Shown piece after piece: positions 55,729-64,000 of a stretch of 64,000 nt of DNA. The translations under genes and the position numbers were made by a program. Under the pieces are notes generated by a model that saw nothing but the letters and a program-made list of their open reading frames with translations, made no database searches and was not told where the DNA came from. The DNA is from Basidiobolus meristosporus CBS 931.73 (taxonomy: Eukaryota; Basidiobolomycota; Basidiobolomycetes; Basidiobolales; Basidiobolaceae). The DNA lies in assembly GCA_002104905.1 (NCBI GenBank), contig MCFE01000140.1, positions 93,189 through 157,188 on the forward strand, written 5' to 3'. The number at the start of each line of letters is the position of its first letter. Position 1 is the first letter of the stretch.

Positions 55729-56290
55729 AGGGGGGGAGGCAGTCACCAACAGGTGAGATCTTTATTTCAGATGAAACAAAGAAGCCAGCGCTACTGTTGT
55801 AGCTTTGATACAAGAGTGTGTAACTGAGGGGAATTTGTAGGTAAGTTTACAAGAAGTGATGATAGTTCTTCAGTGCTCAAGACACTGTTCAGGGGGAAGA
55901 GGGGTAGCAAGAGAGGTAAGAATGACTTGTGAACAACATTAATGAGGGGAATGTGATAAGGATTGATATTCATCATAAAGGGAGTGTGCTGCCTCAGATA
56001 TTGCTGCCAAAGGTCTGTCAAGTACTTCAGGTAGGCCAGCTTGGGTTTTTCTGACTGCAGAACATAGTGAGCAAACTTCTTGACTTCAGGATCTCCAAGT
56101 ATAGTTATCCAGCAGGAGCCAGGTGTAGTGTGGTGTGTTCTCTTCCAGGCCTTAATCAGTGGGTTGTTGCAGTGGTGAAGTCTGAGATATAATCTGGTTC
56201 TGAGGTAGAGAAGTCTGATCTTATAGGGCATAAACCCAAAAGCACCAAGAATAGCATGTCTGTAGGGGCATTCAGGTAGATGAGGCACCA
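55729..56290 (-). mobile_element. LINE (non-LTR retrotransposon) 3' end, copy 1
   Basis: On the minus strand, 55791-56291 encodes 166 residues starting VPHLPECPYRHAILGAFGFMPYKIRLLYLRTRLYLRLHH. That is the pattern after the RT domain of LINE ORF2, a Cys-containing segment followed by helices ending in a run like RLxxLRxxLRL. It ends LVSKLQQ. The 3' UTR has aataaag, then cacctgttggtgactg and a C-rich end, ccccccta. The 5' part is missing. Two more copies of this 3' end lie at 56786 and 63520. Confidence 0.65.
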
Positions 56291-56785
56291 AGGGTTTGGG
56301 TTAGGAGAGGGAAAGTCACCAAGGAAGGTGAAATCTTTATTTGATTTCAGACAAGTCTAACTGCTAATAAAGAAGCCAGCTGGAAGTAGAAGATCCCCAA
56401 AGTAAACACTAAGTTGAATATGAATAAATCTAAGCTAAAGTTAAGGCAGTATCCCAGAGTACACTGGAGTTCAGGTTCATGGGGGAGTGAAGTAGATAAG
56501 CTTGAGATATATAATAATCTTTGAGGAAGTGGGTAACAGCAGGTGAAGGGGAGTTTTTGATAAGTGAAGTGAATCTTGAGAGCAGAGATTCCTATAATGA
56601 GAAGGTCTTGTAAACTGGAGAATCAGGATACTCTTTAAAGGCATGGTCAGTAGGTTCCCAGAAAAACCAGTCAGGCACATTTTGACAGAAATGTATAGCA
56701 ATACTTTTGTCCAGTACTACCACCAGAGTGTGATGGTTGATAAATCTCATGTTAACAATCTTGGATAAATTGTATCCTTGTTGGG
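56291..56785 (-). mobile_element. Second LINE-like fragment with related 3' end
   Basis: The minus-strand frame 56592-56813 (NMRFINHHTLVVVLDKSIAIHF, VPDWFFWEPTDHAFKEYP) looks like the nucleic-acid-binding part of a LINE ORF1; weak call. The 3' end reads caaataaagatttcacctt...ggtgactttccctctcctaacccaaaccc, resembling the end of copy 1. Confidence 0.45.
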
Positions 56786-56914
56786 TTAGGGTTAGGGGGG
56801 AGACAGTCACCAACAGGTGAAATCTTTATTTCAGTTGAAACAAAGAAGCCAGCACTACTGTTGTAGCTTTAATACAAGAGTGTGTAGCTGAGGGGAATTT
56901 GTAGGTAAGTTAAT
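56786..56914 (-). mobile_element. LINE 3' UTR, copy 2
   Basis: Same 3' UTR as copies 1 and 3, ending on the minus strand in ccccccTAACCCTAACCC. Its upstream part is cut by the Harbinger end at 56915. Confidence 0.75.
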
Positions 56915-57097
56915 AGACTTGTTCTGTTGGATAGTGCCACATAGTGCCAGCCTGTTTATGGTGCCGGATTGATCCGGCACTCTACGGCACCATCTGGCAC
57001 TATAATTTCTACCATGATGCCAGTAGTATGATACAGTTACTGGTAATTTTACTCAATCTTACTTATGTTGCTCCAAATAGTGCTTTCCTTGCTTTAT

Positions 57098-57982
57098 TTA
57101 CTCTTCATAATGCTCCAGACACATTTCTCTCAGTGGATGTGTTCTTGTATTAACATACTGTGCACTAATAAGTATCTTAACTATTTTACCTATTCTGCTG
57201 TTTTCTCCTATATATGACTTTCCTCTGTATTTACCTGCCAATATGCTGAATCTCTTCAAATATCCAGATGTGTGCTCTACCCTCACTCTGAAATGATTAA
57301 ATATCTCATTGTAGAGCTTCTGCTTCCTGCCAAGCACACCATTCCTTGGCTTCCTATAAGCTGTAATACATCCTAATCTCTGACAATCCTCTCCTATATA
57401 GGCTAAGTCTGCCATACATTTCTCCCCTCTACTGAATTCAGGAAGATTCTCTACCTAGAGTGCTTTGTCATGCCCACTTCCAGCAAATGGCCCACTAAAC
57501 CAGATGATGTTACCCTCAATGTCAGACAGTGTTTGAAACTTCACACAGTGTGCCTTGTACTTGCCAGAATAAAAGTGCCTCTGCCCTCTAGAAGGTCTGT
57601 TAATCCTCACTGGGAAGGTATCCAAAATACTCCTGATATGGAATCTGTTGCTGAATACTCTGGGATATGGAAGTCTATTGGAGCTTCTGAACCTAATATT
57701 CCAAGCTTGCTCTAAGTCATTCATACCCTCTGCAAGGTGGTTCTCAATTGCTGTCAGCTGGGAATGAAAGCGTCTAGGACTTTTGTTGCCATGAATGGTG
57801 GGATGAAACCTTGTAGGGCAATAGCTCTTGTAATAGCAGAGAAGCTTGACAAGGGATCTCCTTGAGTAGATTGGGGTTGATGGTCTATAGTACTTGGAAT
57901 AGATCTCCTCTAGTGTGTCAAAAGGAAATCCAGTGGTAGTGATGGGATTGATGAGAAAAGACCATTCAGATGAGTAAGTCAT
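57098..57982 (-). pseudogene. Harbinger transposase, nonsense-mutated
   Basis: Near-identical to 15412-16296. The Trp176 codon (TGG in copy 1) is TAG here, leaving 175 codons (57455-57982) and a 105-codon tail (57098-57415). The C-terminal Asp192 and Glu246 regions remain readable after the stop. One G-to-A change removed function; copy 1 could in principle act on this copy's remaining end. Confidence 0.9.
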
Positions 57983-58341
57983 ATTAAACTTGGTGGATGA
58001 TTGTATGGAGGCGGTTTGAATTGATTTGGCGCAATCCGCGTTATTTATCTGATTTTTAATACATTATGGTTAAATCTCCATCAATTGCCATGTATCCCAT
58101 CATTATGTTGCAAAAATCATCCGCAAACAATGCCTTGGTACTCTTATTGATGCTTTAATCATAGGTCTATAATCAAGTAGGAAATCTGCAATTGATGTGA
58201 TCTGATCCATGTCAACGCAATCCAAGATGCATCATGCATAATATATTGAAAATTCAACAATCACATTAGTTTTCATATATATTTCATATAAGACCAGGTT
58301 GATGCCAATATACTGCTGTGTAAATATCCAAATCCGTTGCT

Positions 58342-60632
58342 ATGGTCCCCATACCAAGCCTCAACTCATCTTTAGTACAACCCAGACAAAACCCATCCCC
58401 CAGCTCACAGGCACGGTCCAAACCGGAAAAGTTGATGTTGGATCCGTTTGAGTTCTTGCCAAATGATCTTAGTATGGCCCAAGTGTCTATGATGAGCCTT
58501 CATACAGATAATTGGGCACTACTGATTAATCTAGCAGAACTAGATACCTCAGAGAGTCAACAAAGATGGAAGAATTTGAGTAGAAAGCTGTGGCATGAGT
58601 TCTACATCAAGATGCTAGCTGATGTATGTAAAAAGATATATAACAAGACAAGTATTGAAATCAAGAATGAGCTGAGAGTGAGGGGATTTGACAAAGAAGC
58701 CACGCGGGAGCAATTTTGCATTGTAGTGGGGTGACAGTGACACCCACTGACAGATGTGCTCATTCCCTTATTTTCTACTTCCCTATATCTCTACTACACT
58801 TATTTTAGTTTTATCCCATTTGTCTTACCCAATCAGTACTATCCCATAAGCCGGTTGACTATCACACCTGCTTACCTTATTGCATAAGTTACCCCTCACT
58901 TTATGTAAGATTACTAGCTATATGTACTTCTATATTAGGCAAGTACCCGCGCCAGTACCCGTGACACATGATCAGCCCGTGTCACCATCCCTACCATATC
59001 CATACCATATATGGTATCCCCATGTTACACAGGTTTCAGAATACTGATTCCTGATTGGTTGGATGTGCTGTGCCTCTTAGAACCTTCCGGCACCTACTTA
59101 GAACATTCTTAGGTCATTCTGATGTCATTAAGATTTCTATTGATATCCGGAACCTTCTGGAACACCGTGATTAGTAATCACTTAGCCAGTAAGAAAAGTA
59201 TATAAGGGAGGCTATCCCTCAACAATAAATCATCATCCCTTTTATCAATATACCGACTTGTTGATTAGTGTAATCACTGCTACCTGCTGCTACCTGAACT
59301 TCCAACCCCAGACCACAGGACACTCCCAGGAAACCGCGCTGACAGCCAACTGACCTTGGAGGCACTACTTGTGAGGAATACTCAGAGTAGGTATCTTTTA
59401 TTATATTTGATTCTTTCCCAAGTTTGTTCTTGTACAGGCAAAGATACTTTTCTGTCTTTGTAACTATTGACCACAGCTGCATTCTTATCAAGTCCCTGCT
59501 GGTGGAGTTTACAGTTGTTTTGACTTTGGAAGCTTTAGTACATTGTCATCTCAAAGGACGCTGAACCCAGCACATACTTTTGTTAAGACGCCAACTAAGT
59601 TGGGGATTGTAGCTCAATAGTTTTCCCTTGACAAGCTTGTGGCTTTATTCCCCTTCACATTAGATTAGAGACAGAACCCAAGTATTCCTAGCAAGCTTTT
59701 GCCAGAGGTTATTGCACCCAGTGAACACCCCACACACAAAACACTTGAGAAGTGTTGGACGTATCTCTCCCTTGGACCTATACACCACCACAGCGTGCAA
59801 TTTGCACAGTACGGGCTGGACACGTTTGTTTGTGCCTCAACTTTGGGAACCAAAGAGATTTTGAATGAGTTTTTGCCTCAAATGACTAATGTACTACATG
59901 ATATATTAGTAGAGCTAAGTGGCTTCTGAGAGCAATATACACAGGACTCATCCAGGCAACAGTTCCAAAGTATCATACAGAGGGTAAGTGAATACCTTGA
60001 GGAATCAGATGGTGAGCTTCAGGAGGAAGAATACAGACCACAAGCAACATTGTCCAGATCGCGCCAGCATGCCTTGCTGGATTCCCTACCATCTCTTGCA
60101 ACCACAGCGCGCTGGCGCACGTCAGTCCAGACCACGCCAACACCTTTTACCAGAACGCCCCGCATTGAGTCAACATGCGCAACAAGAACTTGCCAAACTG
60201 CTCTTTAGACACAAGTCCATTGGAGCGGACCAAGTTGTGTCAACTTGCAGCATCACATCAAACTCAGCCAAGGGCCATCTCAATGTGTCAAGGCGTGCCT
60301 GTGCGTGCCGTTTTGCCTGACCATCAGCGAGTTACTTCTGGTGAACTGACAGATGATGACCAACATGAAGTGCCTCAACCACCGGAGCCCTTGGCAAGTA
60401 AAAGAACGCGTCAGCACGTGGCACTACAGGCCAGTTCAGTTGGTTCAGTTGGAGCAATTCAGCGCAGCCAAGCTGCAGCATTGCACTCATCAACTAGGAG
60501 GCAAAATACTGACTACAAATACACAAGTAGCCAAGATGATAGTCAGCCAGGAAGTAGTATAGGTGTGCAAAGTGAGTAACTACCAAATGCTTCAGTAGTA
60601 ATCCCTGTGAGAAAAAAACCCAGGAGAAGATG
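58342..60632 (+). pseudogene. Harbinger second ORF, split by a solo LTR
   Basis: 58342-58721 matches residues 1-126 of the copy 1 protein. After the LTR (58722-59792) it resumes at 59793 (VQFAQYG, then NEFLPQMTNVL), with stops such as the TGA after VELSGF (59928). 60175-60579 keeps the Ser/Arg-rich tail in one frame through LASKRTRQHVAL. The GTGEE-like acidic repeats of copy 1 are largely kept. Confidence 0.75.
58722..59792 (+). repeat. Solo LTR (TGTAGTGG family), complete, 1071 bp
   Basis: Starts tgtagtggggtgac and ends ccaccacca-ca; the ends are imperfect inverted repeats (TGTAGTGG/CCACCACA). Flanks are gcat (58718-58721) and gcgt (59793-59796); copy 1 of the host has a single cgcgt here, so it is a 4-bp duplication with one G-to-A change. 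A TATA box (agtatataagg, about 59197) and aataaatc at about 59224 mark promoter and poly(A) signal, typical of an LTR. Probably Ty3/Gypsy-type. Confidence 0.8.
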
Positions 60633-61232
60633 ATGCAATTGCTTTGAATTGCTCACATTTGTAATGATCCTGACAACCCATATTTTTTGCGATCCAAATC
60701 AAGCCATTGCAAATCAGTGATAATCAAATTTTTGATATAAGTAATATCAAGGTTGTCTCACATTTGAGACAGCACCCCTATAAATAAACACCCTGCATAT
60801 ATATACGTCATCTGTAATACCAGTGCAGCTATTGGATCTGTTTTGCACCTACACAATTGCTTGCGTGCTGGCTATGACACCTTGTCCAATCACTAGGATC
60901 AGGGATTTACTTGCTCAATGGGCAAAATGGGATATTTGATGGCAAATCAGGTAGCTTTTTTAGTAGTCAATGAGCCAATTGGGGGCTGCCAGCTTCAGGA
61001 TACTTTTGGACCAATTAACCACTGAGATATTGTCCAATTGGAGTGAGGGTAACCAAAATGGTAAGTATCAGTGTAGTTTATAGTGTGATACACTATATTT
61101 ACATTTACATTAAAGAAACATATCCAAATACCGGATTTTACCTGCCATATTAGCGGTGTCCAATTGCGCATGTGATGCAAACATTACAAGTTGGCACGAT
61201 CATCTGTGCCAACCTCATTGTATCAGAATGTG

Positions 61233-63519
61233 CTAAGGGACCTGGCTTGGAAAGAGATCAAGTGAGGCAGGTTTTGGTCTTCATCTTGATAGAGGACTGC
61301 CCCTAACCCAACATCAGATACATCTGTAGCAACAACAAAGGGCTTAGTAAAGTCTGGGTAGGATAAGGTGGGTGCTTGTGGAAGCAGTTGGCAGAGTGAC
61401 TCAAAGGCTTGGTCATGAGTCTTGTTCCAGGCTGAGGTGAGATCAGGGCTATGGTGTAATGCATCTAAAGGGGCACTCAATGAGGACATGAGTGGTATGT
61501 GTTCCCTGAAATAGTTGAATACTCCAAGATAATGTTGAAGTTGCTTGGCGCTAGTGGGTTTTGGCCATTCTGGGATATTGACCAGTTTGAAAGGATCTAA
61601 TTGGTGGCCAGCTGGTGTGACTATAAATCCAAGCAGATTGATTTTGAGGTGGGCAAGACTGCACTTTTCAGCATTGAGAATCAGTCCAGCAGTTGTCAGT
61701 CTGTTGATTACATCAGTGACATGAGTTGCATGATCATCACAGTTAGTGGAAAATATGATGACATCATCAACAAATACCAATGCGTATGGTGCATTCTTGA
61801 GTATTATAGTCATGACTCTCTGAAACTTGCTGGTAAGTGTCTTTAGGCCAAAGGGAGCTCCCTGAAACATCCATTGCATATTATTCCAAGTAAAGGCAGT
61901 CTTATGTTGATGATCAGGATGGATCTGGAATCGGTGATATGCATCCTTCAAGTCCAACTTGGAGAATACTTTTGCTCCTGCTAGTGTGGAAAAGATATCT
62001 TGGATTCTTGGAATTGGAAACTTGTCATCTTGGAGAAGCTTGTTCAGAGGTTGGGGGTCCAAACAGGGTCTCTTCAGGGTTAGATTTCCATCAGCATCTT
62101 TCTTTGGTGCAAGCATCAAAGGGCTGTTGAATGTTGTGTTGACAGGGGCTTGAGTGATAATTTCATTGTCAGCCCATTTTTGGACTATCTCATCAACTAA
62201 GTGTTGACATGAATGCAGAATTGGGTATTGCCTCCTCCATGTTGACTCACCAGGTGGGGTCTCTAGTGTAACAATGGATTCTGGGATGGTGCAGAAGCTG
62301 TTCCTTGGAATGGCCTGATTTCTCTCTATGGCCGGCTGAATATCCAATTTGACTGATTGAGAATATTCTTGAAAAGTTGGGGTTAACTCTTCTTCTTCTG
62401 GTTGGGATGAGATAATCTCTGGGATTTGATCCATTATGAGCGGCTGAGATTTAGTGATTCCTGGATAGGAAACTGGTAGTCCGCCTATGTGAAAGCCAGG
62501 TTTGGTGAAGGTGTCCAGACCAATGACTACCTGAGGTCCATCTGGTATGTCAATAACTTCCATCTGATGTATTATGGTTACTGAGCCACATTGTATGTTG
62601 ATTGGGTTGGTAAGGCCAATTCTCGGGGCTGAGTGATCCTTAGCTGCAAGAATGATCTTTCCTGGTCGTTTTTCTATCTCCAAATTGAGTTCTCTGACTA
62701 CATTGGGTGATATAATAGAGTTGGATGATCCAGTATCCAGTAGTGCTACGTATGATTGGCCATTGAGGGTGAGTGGCACTTTTATGGCTTTGAGCTGTGT
62801 GATTGGTTGCTTCTTTTCTTGAACAGTTGCAATTATAGCCGGAAACTCAAAGAGGTTGTGATAATCTTGAACTGTAAGTTCTTCATATGCTTCTTCATAC
62901 CCCATTGTATCATGGGCTGAATGATCATCAAGGATCTGGGTAATTTTGGCTGATGGTGTGGAGTTCTTCTCAGAACAGGCAGGTGATCTATGTCCCATAT
63001 TTCCACATTCAAAGCACTTGTCATCAGCATATGGATTATCAGTTTTGGTGTTTTGCTGCTTTTCTGAGGTGTTTCCTGACTTGTTTGACTGCTTGGTGAT
63101 GCCTTTGCATTCACTGGTAGAATGATAGCATTTTCCATGAAGCTCACAGTGCTTGGTAGCGGTTGACTGCTTCTTGGTCCCATGACTGGTACCTTTTCTG
63201 GCTGTTGTGGGATCTTGGGTTGAGTTGCCTGAAGTCTGGCTAACAGCTGCAGTCAAGGTGATTGCCAGTGTACATATCTCTGAGATCTGGTCATAGGTAC
63301 ATGCAGGGTTGCATGCTTTGACAATAGCAATATTGCTCTGTAGCTGGTGTGAAAAGTTTGAAAGAAAATGAGCAGTAAGCGATGGATTATCATCACTAAC
63401 TCCAGCTAATCTCATTTGTCTTTGGAATCTATCACAGAAGTGTTGCACAGATTCACCTTTTTGCATTTTAGTTTTCCATAAGTCACAGTTCAGATGTGCT
63501 CTCTTGAGAGGATCATCAA
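61233..63519 (-). pseudogene. Ty3/Gypsy gag-protease-RT fragment with long open frame
   Basis: An open frame runs from the LINE junction (63519) to the Harbinger junction, more than 760 codons. In order: Gag end (FCDRFQRQMRLAGV), a CCHC knuckle CFECGNMGHRSPAC, protease VALLDTGSSNSI, RT with SKLDLKDAYHRFQI, GAPFGLK and the active-site FVDDVIIFS, then RNase H start VATDVSDVGLGAVLYQ. Protease-RT-RNase H order with no integrase before RT, and FVDD, mark it as Gypsy. The 5' Gag part, the rest of RNase H, integrase and LTRs are missing. No internal stop was seen, unlike the Copia copies, so the fragment is young. Confidence 0.9.
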
Positions 63520-64000
63520 AGGGTTAGGGGGGAGACAGTCACCAACAGGTGAAATATTTATTTCAGTTGAAACAAAGAAGCCAGCGCTACTGTTGTAGCT
63601 TTGATACAAGAGTGTGTAGCTGAGGGGAATTAGTAGGTAAGTAAATAAGAAGTGATGATAGTTCTTCAGTGCTCAAGACACTGTTCAGTGGGAAGGGGGG
63701 TAGCAAGAGAGGTAAGAATGACTTGTGAACAACATTAATGAGGGGAATGTGATAAGGGTTGATATTCATCATAAAGGGAGTGTGCTGCTGCAGATATTGC
63801 TGGCAAAGGTCTGTCAAGTACTTCAGGTAGGCCAGCTTGGGTTTTTCTGACTGCAGAACATAGTGAGCAAACTTCTTGACTTCAGGATCTCCAAGTCTAG
63901 TTCTCCAGCAGGAGCCAGGTGTAGTGTGGTGTGTTCTCTTCCAGGCCTTAATCAGTGGGTTGTTGCAGTGGTGAAGTCTGAGATATAATCTGGTTCTAAG
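63520..64000 (-). mobile_element. LINE 3' end, copy 3 (continues beyond the window)
   Basis: The 3' tail reads ccccccTAACCC on the minus strand and joins the Gypsy gag at 63519. The frame from 63587 to the window edge repeats copy 1 (LRLHHCNNPLIKAW...LVSKLQQ) with a few substitutions. Confidence 0.75.

Larger units (their letters stand above)
56915..61232 (-). mobile_element. PIF/Harbinger transposon, copy 2, broken
   Basis: The left end agacttgttctgttggatag at 56915 follows aat (56912-56914). The order is the reverse of 13038-16479: transposase (minus), divergent gap, second ORF (plus), then the far end region. A 1071-bp solo LTR splits the second ORF. The far end stops about 150 bp short of the expected terminus, at agaatgtg (61232), where a Gypsy fragment begins, so the right inverted repeat is missing. 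Confidence 0.88.

Noticed and set aside
56786-56800. Telomere end of the chromosome
   Set aside because: The ttagggttaggg tract is only two units and internal, with kilobases of sequence on both sides; it is explained as a LINE tail.
59590-59660. tRNA-like stretch (gggattgtagctcaatagt ... ggctttattccccttc), also at 31515-31575
   Set aside because: An A-box-like core is present, but there is no clear B box (GGTTCGA), the stems do not close well, and both copies lie inside the TGTAGTGG-family LTR.
1-64000. CRISPR arrays, bacterial operons, rRNA or tRNA genes
   Set aside because: No regular spacer-repeat array, no Shine-Dalgarno-spaced gene runs, and no rRNA- or complete tRNA-like sequence were seen on either strand.

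Overview
The window is fungal nuclear DNA. The evidence is short GT-AG introns (39 to 87 bp), TATA-type promoters 50 to 105 bp upstream of starts, fungal-type hexose transporters, and a dense load of Copia, Gypsy, LINE, CACTA/Tnp2 and PIF/Harbinger transposons. I cannot fix the phylum. The 12-exon gene would suit a basidiomycete or an early-diverging fungus, but that is inference.

There are three zones. Zone 1 (1 to about 37,330) is a nest of AT-rich, CpG-poor, mostly broken transposons. It holds a degenerate Copia element (1-4478), a first Tnp2 relic (4479-9528), a solo LTR with another solo LTR inside it (9529-10412), and two diverged direct copies of a roughly 9-11 kb block (11534-22166 and 26847-35957). 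A Copia element (22167-26846) lies exactly at their junction. Each block holds a CACTA-type Tnp2 transposase relic on the minus strand, a divergent partner ORF on the plus strand, and a Copia remnant with one LTR. Copy 1 was later invaded by a well-preserved Harbinger element (13038-16479, 3-bp target duplication). Copy 2 was invaded by a 669-bp fold-back MITE that uses similar Harbinger ends.

Zone 2 (about 37,330 to 52,970) is a GC-richer gene island. In order it holds a degenerate unrecognised stretch, a lysine-rich single-pass membrane protein (39196-40185), a three-exon Gfo/Idh/MocA-like oxidoreductase (41776-43180), two head-to-head hexose transporter paralogues (44059-45630 minus, 48399-49949 plus), a 12-exon alpha/beta hydrolase fused to a tyrosine phosphatase (50337-52467), and an acyltransferase pseudogene (52566-52968). 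The transporters share gene structure and an identical 23-bp leader just before the start codon, so they are a recent inverted duplication. Sugar uptake, a sugar-type oxidoreductase and a small-molecule hydrolase/phosphatase lie side by side, but nothing proves that they work together.

Zone 3 (about 52,980 to 64,000) is again transposon-rich. It holds LINE 3' ends that finish in CCCTAA telomere-like tails, a half MITE, a second and broken Harbinger copy (56915-61232) split by a 1071-bp solo LTR, and a Ty3/Gypsy fragment with a long open gag-protease-RT frame (61233-63519). All coordinates and splice sites were read by eye; no search was run.
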